Source of the DNA: Nonomuraea basaltis | GTDB taxonomy: Bacteria > Actinomycetota > Actinomycetes > Streptosporangiales > Streptosporangiaceae | NCBI RefSeq assembly: GCF_005893125.1 | Contig: NZ_VCJS01000084.1 | Coordinates: 1-50,964 of the forward strand | DNA: 50,964 bases | Reading direction: 5' to 3' | Shown: one piece after another, positions 8,101 to 16,896 of the stretch | Position numbering within the stretch: position 1 is the first letter of the stretch | How the letters are laid out: every line of letters begins with the position of its first letter | Program-made: the position numbers and the translations under genes | Notes under the pieces: generated by a model | Told to the model about the DNA's origin: nothing | The model's input: only the letters and a program-made list of their open reading frames with translations | Database searches by the model: none

Positions 8101-8868
8101 GTGAAACGCTCCCGTTCCAGCCTCGTCCACCAGGTGACCTACGCGATCAAGAATCCGTGGAAGATCGCCCCCCATTTGCGGCGGCTGGCCCGTGACACGT
8201 GGTTCCGGCTGCGCACCCGCGACCACGTCGCCTACTACCGGGCCGTCATGAAGTCCGACACCGCGCGCGACCCCGAGGGCGCGGTCGGGTCGCACACGCA
8301 CAGGCGGTGGCTGGCGCTGGGCCGCATGCAGTTCGACTACCTGGTCGAGCACGGGCTCAAGCCGGAATGCCGGATGCTGGAAATCGGCTGCGGCAATCTG
8401 CGCGCCGGGCATTTGTTCATCGACTACCTGCACACCGGCAACTACTACGGCATCGACATCTCGCCCGACATCCTTATGGCGGCGCAGGAAACGATCATCC
8501 AGCACGGGCTGCGCGACAAACTGCCGTATCTGACCCCCGTACGCGATCTGCGTTTCGCGTTCCTGCCCGATCAGCATTTCGACGTCGTCCACGCGCACAG
8601 CGTCTTCTCGCATTCGCCGCTGGAGGTCATCGAGGAGTGCTTCGCCCACGTGGGCCGGGTCATGAAGCCGAACGCCTGGTTCGACTTCACCTTCGACCGG
8701 ACCGAGGGCAGGGAACACCAGGTGCTGCGGGAGGACTTCTACTACCGCACCGAGACGCTGGTGGCGCTGGCCGGGAGGTACGGGTTCACGGCGACGTTCA
8801 TGGAGGACTGGGAACGGCTGCCGCACAAGCAGTCGAAGATCCGCCTCACCAAGAACCCCCTCAGCTAG
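8101..8868 (+). CDS. Class I SAM-dependent methyltransferase
   Basis: This 255-residue protein has the Rossmann SAM-binding motif I MLEIGCGNLRAGH, the acidic end of beta-2 in YYGIDISPDIL, and the later blocks FDVVHAHSVFSH and FAHVGRVMKPNAWFDFTF. The short basic N-terminus (RSRSSLVHQVTYAIKNPWK) precedes the catalytic domain. It resembles the methyltransferases often found near glycosyltransferase or natural-product genes, but none is adjacent here, so the substrate is unknown. GTG 8101 is preferred over the longer in-frame ATG at 7984, because a promoter at 8066-8093 would start transcription right at the GTG and the extra 39 residues look non-coding. Confidence 0.85.
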   Translation: MKRSRSSLVHQVTYAIKNPWKIAPHLRRLARDTWFRLRTRDHVAYYRAVMKSDTARDPEGAVGSHTHRRWLALGRMQFDYLVEHGLKPECRMLEIGCGNLRAGHLFIDYLHTGNYYGIDISPDILMAAQETIIQHGLRDKLPYLTPVRDLRFAFLPDQHFDVVHAHSVFSHSPLEVIEECFAHVGRVMKPNAWFDFTFDRTEGREHQVLREDFYYRTETLVALAGRYGFTATFMEDWERLPHKQSKIRLTKNPLS

Positions 8869-8980
8869 CGGCGCCTGCCCAGCAGGGAGCGCTGCTGCTC
8901 GAGGAACCGCTCGCCGGCGGCCTGCCCTGACCATACGCCGCCGGGCGAATATCGGACTGCGTACGACGGGGGCATGCCTT

Positions 8981-8986
8981 TAGGGT
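8981..8986 (+). promoter_or_regulatory. Possible -10 box for a leaderless adenosine deaminase mRNA
   Basis: TAGGGT lies seven bases before the GTG start at 8993 and no ribosome site is present. The spacing is the same as for the methyltransferase gene. No convincing -35 box is visible, so this is tentative. Confidence 0.35.
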
Positions 8987-8992
8987 TGGGGC

Positions 8993-9940
8993 GTGAGAGA
9001 CGTACGGTCACTGCCCAAGGCCCACCTGCACGTTCACCTGGAGAGCACCGTACGGCCGGAGACCGTGCGCGACCTTGGCGGATCGCGCGCACCGGAGGGC
9101 GTGTTCGCGACCTTCAGGGACTTCGCCGAGCAGCGGGCGCGGGTGCGCGAGCTGCTGCGCACGGCCGACCACTTCAGGCGGATCGCGGTGGAGTTCTGCG
9201 CGGACGAGGCCGCACAGGGCACCCGCTATGCGGAGGTGACCTTCACCGCCGCATCGCACGGCGAGCGGCTGGGGGAGCCGGAGATGCCGCTGGAGGCGGC
9301 GCTCGAAGGGCTGGCCGAGGGCCGGGCCAGGTACGGGATCGAGTGCCGGGTGCTGCTCGACCACTCCAGGCGGCGGCCGGTGGAGCGGCTGTGGCGGACG
9401 TTCAAGCTGGCCACCCGCCATGAGCAGGTGATCGGGATGGGGCTCGCCGGCGACGAGAGCCATCCCCTGGCCCCGTTCGCGGAGGTGTGCGACGCCGCCA
9501 GAGATGCGGGGCTGCACCTGGCGCACCACGCGGGGGAGGCGGCCGGGGCGGACAGCATCCGCGAGGCGCTCGACCTGGGGCACGCCGAGCGGCTCGGCCA
9601 CGGCATCCGGGTGCTCGACGACGATGCGCTGGTGGCGGAGGTGCGCGAGCGCGGGATCCCGCTGGAGGTCTGCCCCACCTCGAACGTCCTGCTCGGGCTC
9701 GTCCCCTCGCTCGCCGATCACCCGCTGCCGCGGCTGCGGGCGGCGGGGCTGGCGGTCACGATCAACACGGACGGGGAGACGGCGCTGGCGGACGAGTACA
9801 CCCGGCTGCGCGACGTCTTCGGGTACGGGGACGACGACCTGGCCGAGCTGGCCCGGGCCTCGATCGACGCCTCCTTCGCCCCGGAGGATCTCAAGGTCCG
9901 GCTCCGAGGGGACGTGGACGCCTGGCTCCGGTCGCCGTGA
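8993..9940 (+). CDS. Adenosine deaminase-family amidohydrolase
   Basis: This is a metal-dependent hydrolase of the adenosine/AMP deaminase family (315 residues), expected to act on a purine nucleoside or base. Zinc ligands H13 and H15 are in KAHLHVHLE, the third ligand H179 and catalytic E182 in LAHHAGEA, the catalytic His H203 in ERLGHGIRV, and the last ligand D260 in TINTDGE. The residue after D260, an aspartate in classical adenosine deaminase, is glycine here. The substrate may thus differ from adenosine; adenine deaminase-like or unknown members are alternatives. GTG 8993 is the only start that keeps the SLPKAHLHVHLE block at the usual distance. It stands alone on its strand and probably has a leaderless transcript. 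Confidence 0.88.
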   Translation: MRDVRSLPKAHLHVHLESTVRPETVRDLGGSRAPEGVFATFRDFAEQRARVRELLRTADHFRRIAVEFCADEAAQGTRYAEVTFTAASHGERLGEPEMPLEAALEGLAEGRARYGIECRVLLDHSRRRPVERLWRTFKLATRHEQVIGMGLAGDESHPLAPFAEVCDAARDAGLHLAHHAGEAAGADSIREALDLGHAERLGHGIRVLDDDALVAEVRERGIPLEVCPTSNVLLGLVPSLADHPLPRLRAAGLAVTINTDGETALADEYTRLRDVFGYGDDDLAELARASIDASFAPEDLKVRLRGDVDAWLRSP

Positions 9941-10052
9941 CCTCCTTGCCTCCGGACGGGGCTGTTCGGAGTTCGTCCTGCCGGCAGGCGGACGTGGATT
10001 GGGTTGATAAACCGGGATAAATGCGTTGACCGGCTCTCGGTCGGGGCCTCGT

Positions 10053-10526
10053 CTAAGGGCCGCTCACCCTGCCGTTGCGCGGCCGTACGCGGTAGAGCGC
10101 GAGCCCGGCGTCCACCACGTCGGACCGTTCGAGATCGGCGACCCGGTCGAGGTCCACCCACGCGGCCTGGTCGGTGGAGCCGCCGACCTCGTGTCTCAGC
10201 GTGCCGCCGAGAATCCGGCCCTCGTAGACGATGCGCAGCCCGTGGAAGTCGGCCTCGCGCCCCGGGCCGCGAGGGTGGCGCCGGCGCACGGTGTCCATGC
10301 CGAGCAGGGTCTCGACGGCGATCCGGTAGCCGGTCTCCTCCTCGACCTCGCGGATCGCGGCGTCGACGGGATCCTCGGCGTGGTCGAGGCCGCCGCCCGG
10401 CAGCGTCCACTGCCATTCGTCGGCGCCGACCCAGCGGGCGAGCAGGATCTTCCCGTCGTCGATGCAGATGGCGTACGCGGAAACGCGCAATTCCTTGTTG
10501 ATCATCACATTCGCCAGGTCTATCAC
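10053..10526 (-). CDS. NUDIX hydrolase
   Basis: This is a pyrophosphohydrolase of the NUDIX superfamily (157 residues from GTG 10526, or 150 from ATG 10505). The Nudix box is complete: GGGLDHAEDPVDAAI followed by REVEEETGY, giving the G-x5-E-x7-REUxEExGU pattern that binds the metal. The fold starts with SAYAICIDDGKILLARWVG. These enzymes cleave nucleoside diphosphates linked to another group; which one cannot be read from the sequence. Neither candidate start has a strong ribosome site. It is convergent with the deaminase gene, which ends 112 bp away, and that gap shows no clear terminator. Confidence 0.88.
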   Translation of the reverse strand: MIDLANVMINKELRVSAYAICIDDGKILLARWVGADEWQWTLPGGGLDHAEDPVDAAIREVEEETGYRIAVETLLGMDTVRRRHPRGPGREADFHGLRIVYEGRILGGTLRHEVGGSTDQAAWVDLDRVADLERSDVVDAGLALYRVRPRNGRVSGP

Positions 10527-10668
10527 GACAGGTGACCATGGCCGAAATCCGCCGGTCTCCCCGCCCGGCGCGTGCCTGGACTGCCCCGGTATGACCTCTG
10601 AGCAGAGCCGTGGGCCGGTCGGCTTCGGCGACGTCGGTCATCCCTGACGCCGCCGAACACCATCCGGT

Positions 10669-12690
10669 CTATGCGCGAGCCAGCCGGATCACCGCCGCCC
10701 CGAGCGGCTCCAGCTCGGCCATCCCCGACACCGCCTGCCCGGTGAGCAGGTCCGTCCCCTCCCCGCCCAGGGGGACGGACGCGCTCAGCTCGGCGCTGTG
10801 GTTGAGCAGGAACACGTACTCGTGCGTCCCGTCCCCCCGCACAGCGCATTCCACGTGGGCGGGAGCGCCGTCGAAGCGTGTGGACACGCCCGCCGCCTCC
10901 ACCGTCTCCGCCACGAGGGCGTCGAAGGCGGCCCGCTCCAGCAGCGTCGCGACGTAGACCACCCGGCCGGCGCCGTACCGGTTCTCGACCACGGCGGCCC
11001 GCCCTGCCAGCAGCCCGTCGCCGTACGTCGCCAGCGCCGTGCCACCCTCCAGGTGCAGGTCCTCGCGCCACCAGGCCGACGTGGTCCGCCGCCCGTCGGC
11101 GAACTCGATCGCGAACTCCTCATGCGGCCGCGCCGGCCAGTACTCGTCGATCTTGGCGCCGATGAGCTGCCGGAACGCGCCCGGGTACCCGTCGGGCCGC
11201 ACCCGGTTGCTGCCGTCGACCACGCCCGAGAAGAACGACATGAGCACCGTGCCGCCGTTCCGCGCGAACTCGGTGATCCGCCGCACGCCGTCGTCGTCGA
11301 TCAGGTACGCGTTCGGCACCACCAGCACCTTGTACGACTCCATCGCCGACCCGGCCGACACCACGTCCACCGGGTAGTGCCGCTCCCACAGCGGCGTGTA
11401 GTGCCGCATGACCGTGTCCGGATAGCTGAAGTCGTTACGCGGCAGGCCGAACGTCTCCTCCAGCCCCCACCAGGCGTCCCAGTCGAACATGATCGCGATC
11501 TCCGACCGCGACGTGGTGCCCGCCACGGGCGCCAGCAGCTTCAGCTCCCGGCCGAGATCGGTGATCTCCCTGAACGTCCGCGAGTCCGGCCCCGAGTGCG
11601 GCAGCATCGCCGAGTGGAAGCGCTCCTGCCCGCCCTGGCTGGCCCGCCACTGGAAGAACATCACCGAGTCGGCCGCCCGGGACACCGCCTGCAGTGAGCC
11701 GAGCCGCATCCGCCCCGGCTCCTTGACGATGTTGAGCTGCCACTGGCTGACCGCGCTGGCCGCCTGCTCCATCAGCATCCACGGCCGGCCGCCCTTGAGC
11801 GAGCGGAACAGGTCGTAGTTGAACGCCGCTGACACGTGCGAGTCGGCGTCGGCCGGGTTCGGGTAGATGTCGAGCGCGACCGCATCCTCCTCCGGCGCCC
11901 ACTTCCAGTAGTCGGCGTGCCGGAAGAAGCGCATGAAGTTGGTCATGACCGGAATGTCGTCGCGGAAGGAGCGGACGATGTCGCGCTCGGCGACGTAGCA
12001 CTCCAGCAAGGCGTCGGAGCTGAAGCGCTTGAAGTCGAGCCTGCGGGACGGGTTCATCCAGTTGCGCGGGATGTTCGGCACCTCGATCTGGTCCCAGTCC
12101 GTGTAGATCTGGCCCCAGAAACGGGTCGTCCACGCCTCGTTCAGCGTGCCGAGGTCGCCGTACTTGCGGCGCAGCCAGCGCCGGAAATTGACCGACGAGG
12201 CCTCGTTGTACGCCGTCGGCCCGTACTCGTTGCTGATGTGCCACATCGCCAGCGCCGGATGGAACGAATAACGCTCCGCCAGCTTGGTCGTGATGTTCGC
12301 CGCGTATTCACGGTAGATCGGCGACGACGGATCGTAGTGCAGCCGGTTACCGAAACCGAAGGGCTGCCCATCGGCCATGATGGGGAACACCTCGGGATGC
12401 AGCTGCGTGAGCCAGACGGGTGGTGCCGCCGTGGGCGTGGCCAGGTTCACGCTGATGCCGCTCTCGTGGAGGAGGTCCATGATCTCGTCCAGCCAGCCGA
12501 ACTCGTACTTGCCCGGATCAGGCTCCAGCGACGCCCACGCGAAGACGCCCAGCGAGACGGCGTTGACGCCGGCCTCGCGCATGAGGCGGACGTCCTCCCG
12601 CCAGACGGCGGGATCCCACTGCTCGGGGTTGTAGTCGCCGCCGAAGGCGAAGCCGCCCACGCGGCTCCTGAACGCGTCCATACGGGTCAT
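10669..12690 (-). CDS. GH42 beta-galactosidase
   Basis: This 673-residue protein is a glycoside hydrolase family 42 enzyme, cleaving terminal beta-galactosides (some members act on alpha-L-arabinopyranosides). The TIM-barrel domain begins FAFGGDYNPEQWDPAVW. The acid/base is E155 in MWHISNEYGP and the nucleophile E309 in RPWMLMEQAAS. A trimerisation/Rossmann-like domain (VLVVPNAYLIDDDGVRRI, then NGGTVLMSFFSGVVDG) and a C-terminal beta domain follow. There is no signal peptide, so it acts in the cytoplasm on imported oligosaccharides. ATG 12690 has AGGAG eight bases upstream. It is divergent from a LacI regulator at 13049, with candidate operators between them, so it is probably the repressor's target. 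No transporter genes accompany the pair. Confidence 0.93.
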   Translation of the reverse strand: MTRMDAFRSRVGGFAFGGDYNPEQWDPAVWREDVRLMREAGVNAVSLGVFAWASLEPDPGKYEFGWLDEIMDLLHESGISVNLATPTAAPPVWLTQLHPEVFPIMADGQPFGFGNRLHYDPSSPIYREYAANITTKLAERYSFHPALAMWHISNEYGPTAYNEASSVNFRRWLRRKYGDLGTLNEAWTTRFWGQIYTDWDQIEVPNIPRNWMNPSRRLDFKRFSSDALLECYVAERDIVRSFRDDIPVMTNFMRFFRHADYWKWAPEEDAVALDIYPNPADADSHVSAAFNYDLFRSLKGGRPWMLMEQAASAVSQWQLNIVKEPGRMRLGSLQAVSRAADSVMFFQWRASQGGQERFHSAMLPHSGPDSRTFREITDLGRELKLLAPVAGTTSRSEIAIMFDWDAWWGLEETFGLPRNDFSYPDTVMRHYTPLWERHYPVDVVSAGSAMESYKVLVVPNAYLIDDDGVRRITEFARNGGTVLMSFFSGVVDGSNRVRPDGYPGAFRQLIGAKIDEYWPARPHEEFAIEFADGRRTTSAWWREDLHLEGGTALATYGDGLLAGRAAVVENRYGAGRVVYVATLLERAAFDALVAETVEAAGVSTRFDGAPAHVECAVRGDGTHEYVFLLNHSAELSASVPLGGEGTDLLTGQAVSGMAELEPLGAAVIRLARA

Positions 12691-12835
12691 GTCAAATGCT
12701 CCTGTGTTAGTTCCACCGGCACGGCGGTCAGCCGCCGCTCGGAGCCGGTGATCTCACTGCCCGCCACGCCGCCGGCCCGGTCAGGCACCCTCGTTCATCG
12801 TTCGCCGCTTTACAGCCCTGACAGAATTCGAGTCA

Positions 12836-12997
12836 GAAAGTTTCTGGCCAACTTTCCGAAAAATTGCCGTGACATTGCCGATTCGTTACGGTAGGCTGCC
12901 GGTCGCAACAATGTCAACCGTCCTCGGCGAATAGCAGCAAACCGCCAGTTGTGCCAGTTCAGAGGGCTATCTGGCCCCACGATATTTTCCGAAAGTT
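12836..12997. promoter_or_regulatory. Candidate LacI operators between GH42 and its regulator
   Basis: GAAAGTT (12836-12842) and AACTTTC (12850-12856) form an inverted repeat with a 7-bp spacer, and the second arm runs into TTTCCGAAA (12853-12861). The same TTTCCGAAA core, followed by GTT, recurs at 12986-12997. Two copies of one short palindromic core 133 bp apart, in the gap between divergent genes, suit a looping LacI repressor. Binding is inferred. Confidence 0.5.
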
Positions 12998-13048
12998 CTA
13001 ACTCGCCGGTGTCGGCCGGAAGGCGGCACCGCGCCAGCGGGAGGTCCT

Positions 13049-14059
13049 GTGCCCCGAGCCACGCTCGCCGACGTCGCGGCGGCCGCCGGAGTGTCGGTGC
13101 CGACGGTCTCCAAGGTCCTGAGCGGCAAGAAACACGTCTCCGCCGCCACCAGGGACAAAGTCCTGGAAGCGGTCCGCGCCTTCGGATACGAGGCCCCGCG
13201 CCCGCCGAGCACGCCCCGCGCCGGAATCGTCGACCTGCTCATCGACGGGCTCGGCTCGCCGTGGGCGCAGGTCCTCATCAGAGGCGCGGAGAAGGCGGCG
13301 GCGCGGTGGGGGTTCTCGCTCGTCGTCACCTCGTCCGCGCGGCCCGACTTCGACCTGCGGCGGTGGATCGGGATCATGCGCAAGCGCGGCACCGACGGGA
13401 TCGTGCTGGTGCTCTCCCGGGCCAACCTGGACGAGATCGTCGCCATCGAGGAGCTGCTGCACGTCCCCCTGGTGCTGCTCGACCCGGTCGGGCAGCGCGA
13501 CCCGCGCGTGTCCACGGTCGGGGCCACGAACTGGTCGGGCGGTGTCATGGCCACGACCCACCTGCTGGAACTGGGGCACACGCGGGTCGGCTTCATCGGC
13601 GGGCCGCTCGACGTGCAGTGCACGCTCGACCGCTACGAGGGCTACCTGGCCGCGCACCGCACGTTCGGCATCGAACCCGACCCGGAGCTGACCCGCTACG
13701 GCGACTTCCTCGTCTCGGGCGGCAAGAGATTCGGGGGCGAGCTGCTCGACCGCGACGACCCGCCCACCGCGGTCTTCGCGGGGTCCGACCTGCAGGCCGC
13801 CGGCGTCTACCAGGCGGCGGCCGAGCGCGGCGTCCGCGTCCCCGGCGACCTGTCCGTGGTCGGGTTCGACGACTCGCCCCTGTGCGAGATGCTGTCGCCG
13901 CCGCTCACCACCGTGCGCCAGCCGCTCGACGACATGGCGAACGAGGCCGTCCGGCTCATCTCCGAGGAGCTGACCCACCCGAGAGGGGCCGCGGGCACGC
14001 GGATAGAGCTCGCCACCACGCTGATCCTCCGCTCCAGCGCCGAACGCCTCCCCAGATGA
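13049..14059 (+). CDS. LacI-family transcriptional regulator (next to GH42)
   Basis: This is a LacI/GalR repressor of 336 residues. The helix-turn-helix and hinge lie at residues 1-55 (ATLADVAAAAGVSVPTVSKV, then LSGKKHVSAATRDKVLEAV). The effector domain is of the periplasmic-binding-protein type (GIVDLLIDGLGSPWAQVLI, then GHTRVGFIGGPLDVQCTLDR, then VVGFDDSPLCEMLSPPLTTV). GTG 13049 has GGGAGG five bases upstream and gives the canonical start. It is divergent from the GH42 gene and probably controls it in response to a galactoside or related sugar. No sugar-specific residues could be assigned. Confidence 0.92.
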   Translation: MPRATLADVAAAAGVSVPTVSKVLSGKKHVSAATRDKVLEAVRAFGYEAPRPPSTPRAGIVDLLIDGLGSPWAQVLIRGAEKAAARWGFSLVVTSSARPDFDLRRWIGIMRKRGTDGIVLVLSRANLDEIVAIEELLHVPLVLLDPVGQRDPRVSTVGATNWSGGVMATTHLLELGHTRVGFIGGPLDVQCTLDRYEGYLAAHRTFGIEPDPELTRYGDFLVSGGKRFGGELLDRDDPPTAVFAGSDLQAAGVYQAAAERGVRVPGDLSVVGFDDSPLCEMLSPPLTTVRQPLDDMANEAVRLISEELTHPRGAAGTRIELATTLILRSSAERLPR

Positions 14060-14151
14060 GCGAGGTGGATCGCGGCGGCGCGTGACGAAAGTGCCCAGGT
14101 GGTCCAGGGTTCACGGCCCTCAGCGCCGCGACGTGCCGCTCCCGGCGGACG

Positions 14152-16809
14152 TCAGCCCGCGCCGAGGCAGAGGAACGACCAGCCCGCGGCCGTGGTGACG
14201 GGGTCGTCGGCGGTGGCGCGGCAGGCGTTGCGGAGACCGGCGGGCAGGCTCGCCCCCGCTCGCAGCTCGCGGTGGAGGGCGACCATGAGCGGGACCACCG
14301 CGACGTCGTTCACCGGGACGACGCTCGCCACGATGCCGGTCGTGCCGAGCTGCATGAGCGAGACCGCCAGCCCCAGCAGCTCGTCCGCGCCGGCCGAGTA
14401 GGTCCGGCCCGAGTCGCAGCTGGACAGGACGACCTGCTGGGGCGCCTGGCGGAGGCGTTCGAGGTCGTAGACGGTCAGCGGGCCGTCGTCGACCCGCAGC
14501 GAGGAGAACAGCGGGCTGTCGGTACGGAACACGCCGTGCGCCGCGACGTGCACCAGCCGCGCCCCGTCCATCGCCTCCAGGACGCGGGCGACGGTGGCGG
14601 TGCCGTCACCGAGCACGATCGGCCGCTCACCGCGGCCGAAGCGCCCGGAGCCGGCGGAGTCCTGGAACTCGCGGGCGATGCGCGGCACCTCGGCGCCCTC
14701 CGACGGCAGACCCGGGCCGCGGACCAGCGCCACGCCCGCGCTCTTGGCCTCGGACCGGCGCGCCCGCAGCCAGGACGCGGCCGACGGCGCCACGCTCACC
14801 ACCCGGTCGCGCAGGCTGGGGAGCAGCGCCCAGGGCACGGCCTGCAGCCGGCCGGGCGGGACGATGACGATCTCCCGGTCGCCGAGAAACCGCGCGGCGT
14901 CGCCGAGCAGCAGGCGTTCGAGCGCCCGGCCGGCGCCGTCCAGCTGGGCGAGCAGCTGCTCGGGCGTCAGCGTCGAGCGCCCGTGCGCCAGCCGGGACAG
15001 CCCGAACCTGATCAGATCGACCTGCCGGGCGACCTGCTCCGTACGGCCCGCCGCGCACCTCCTGACCCGGCCGGCGCCGCAGCACACCAGGACGTGCAGC
15101 TCCCCGTCGACGTCCACGAGCTCCAGGAGCCGCCCATCGCCCAGCTCCTCGCGCACGCCGGACAAGTCGAACGAGAACGGCACGGTACGGTCGCCGCCCT
15201 GGGCCCGCAGCGCCCTGGCCCGGGCCGCCCGCTCCAGGCGCAACTGCTCGTGCCGCAACGCGGCGATCGGCAGCCCGCGAGCCTGGGCCTCGGCCAGCCG
15301 GCTGGTGACCACCCGCATCGCGGCGAGATCGGCCTGCAACTCCTCGTCGTCGGGCGGCCGTACCGGCGGAACGGCGAGCGCGCCGGCCCGCCACCGCTCG
15401 CTCCACGACAGCAGCAGCCGCGGCTGGTTCAGCCGCAGCGCGTGCCGCTGCGCCAGCCTGGCCAGCTCGGCGCCGTGCGCGGTGGCCTGCGCCCGCAGCT
15501 CGGACGAGCCGAGCGTGGCGCGGTGCTCGTTGATCACCTCCAGGCCGCGCCGGCACGCGTGCATGAGCCGGCGGTGGTCGCCGACCGCCTCCGCGCGCAG
15601 CGCCTCGGCCAGCCAGCCCGCGGTACGGGAGAGCGCCGGGCCCCGGCGCCGCGCCCTGGCCGCGATGGACAGGTGCTCCTCCGCCACCGCGGTCCGGCCC
15701 AGCGCGAGCGCGACCTGCCCGGCCACCAGGCGGCTCAGCGGCAGGCGGGGCGAGGACAGCGCGGCCAGCTCGCGCGCGCACCTGGCGGCGTCTCTCAGCA
15801 GCGCACCGGACGGCGGCCCGGCGGCGAACTGGGCGCGTATCTTGACCAGCCGGGCATGCGCCCGCCACCAGGGCCGGCGTTGCCGGTCGAAGAGCCGGGC
15901 GGCGGTCCCGGCCCGGTCCAGCGCGGCCGCCGGCCGACCGGCCGCCAGCGCGCCCTCGGCCGCCGTCAGCAGCAGCTCGGCCCGCTTCAGCGGCGAGCCG
16001 CGGACCCGTTCCAGCCGGGCGATCTCGGCGTCGGCCTCGTCCAGCGCTTCCTCGGCCAGCCCGGCCGCCAGCAGCGCCGCGCAGCGGTGGATGCTCAGGG
16101 TGGGGTCCGACGCGCCGAGCCGGGCGAAGCGCTCGGCGGCGGTGTCGAAGCAGGACAGGGCGACCGGCAGATCGCCGATCCGCAGCGCCAGCACGCCGCG
16201 GTGCATGGTGGCGTCCACCGACTCCAGCTCCTGCCCGGTACGGGCGAACAGCTCCTCGGCGCGGCCCAGGTCGGTGACCGCCGGCCGCACGGAGCCGAGC
16301 GCGAGGCTGCAGAACGCCCGCTCGGTGAGCGCCCTGGCCTCCCAGAGCAGGTCGCCCTCCAGGCGGAGCACGGCGATCGCGCTGTTCAGATCGGCGAGCG
16401 CCGCGCGGTGCCGGCCGAGGGCGAGCAGGACACCGCCGCGCCGCAGCAGGATCCGGCCGCGTAGCAGGCCGGTCGAGCGCTGCGCCGCCGCGTTCAGCGC
16501 GTTGCGGCCCGAGGTCGTCCGGCCGGCGAAGACCAGCGCCACGCCGAGGGTGGCCAGCACGTCGTCCTCCCGCTCGGTCGACTCTGAGGCGCGCGCGAGC
16601 CGCCGGGCCGCCCGCAGCTCCCGCACCGCGGCGTCGATGTCGCCGAACTCGCGCAGCACGATGCCGATCGCCTGCCGCGCGAGCGACGCGTCGAAGGGCG
16701 GAAGGCCTCCGGCCAGCAGGCACCGCGCCCGGTCCAGCGCCTCGTAGGGGCGCGACAGCGCGAGGGGCAGCAGCTCCGTCGTTCCGGTCTCCGCCGGGTC
16801 GGCAGACAT
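14152..16809 (-). CDS. TPR-CHAT domain protein (caspase-like protease)
   Basis: This 885-residue protein combines an alpha-helical repeat region with a C-terminal CHAT domain, a caspase-fold peptidase. Residues 20-480 are a run of TPR-like helical pairs (for example AVRELRAARRLARAS, RAALADLNSAIAVLRLEGD, ALSCFDTAAERFARLG). The CHAT domain, about residues 545-885, contains the catalytic dyad H758 in RLVHVAAHGVF and C798 in QQVVLSSCDSG, and the closing GWSFLCLGAG. There is no signal peptide or membrane segment. ATG 16809 is preferred: the 42-residue in-frame extension reaches into the divergent gene's promoter area. CHAT proteases such as Csx29 of type III-E CRISPR are switched on by a sensor and cut a partner. 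Here a subtilisin gene is divergent, followed by a small protein and an ECF sigma factor, suggesting a proteolytic signalling module. Target and trigger are unknown. Confidence 0.88.
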   Translation of the reverse strand: MSADPAETGTTELLPLALSRPYEALDRARCLLAGGLPPFDASLARQAIGIVLREFGDIDAAVRELRAARRLARASESTEREDDVLATLGVALVFAGRTTSGRNALNAAAQRSTGLLRGRILLRRGGVLLALGRHRAALADLNSAIAVLRLEGDLLWEARALTERAFCSLALGSVRPAVTDLGRAEELFARTGQELESVDATMHRGVLALRIGDLPVALSCFDTAAERFARLGASDPTLSIHRCAALLAAGLAEEALDEADAEIARLERVRGSPLKRAELLLTAAEGALAAGRPAAALDRAGTAARLFDRQRRPWWRAHARLVKIRAQFAAGPPSGALLRDAARCARELAALSSPRLPLSRLVAGQVALALGRTAVAEEHLSIAARARRRGPALSRTAGWLAEALRAEAVGDHRRLMHACRRGLEVINEHRATLGSSELRAQATAHGAELARLAQRHALRLNQPRLLLSWSERWRAGALAVPPVRPPDDEELQADLAAMRVVTSRLAEAQARGLPIAALRHEQLRLERAARARALRAQGGDRTVPFSFDLSGVREELGDGRLLELVDVDGELHVLVCCGAGRVRRCAAGRTEQVARQVDLIRFGLSRLAHGRSTLTPEQLLAQLDGAGRALERLLLGDAARFLGDREIVIVPPGRLQAVPWALLPSLRDRVVSVAPSAASWLRARRSEAKSAGVALVRGPGLPSEGAEVPRIAREFQDSAGSGRFGRGERPIVLGDGTATVARVLEAMDGARLVHVAAHGVFRTDSPLFSSLRVDDGPLTVYDLERLRQAPQQVVLSSCDSGRTYSAGADELLGLAVSLMQLGTTGIVASVVPVNDVAVVPLMVALHRELRAGASLPAGLRNACRATADDPVTTAAGWSFLCLGAG

Positions 16810-16896
16810 ATCCAAGACTTTTGACGACCCCCGTACCGCGCGCAAGGCCTGAGTCGATGAAGAGGGTGGCACAGAAGCCGTCAGAAGGGTCGGGCC

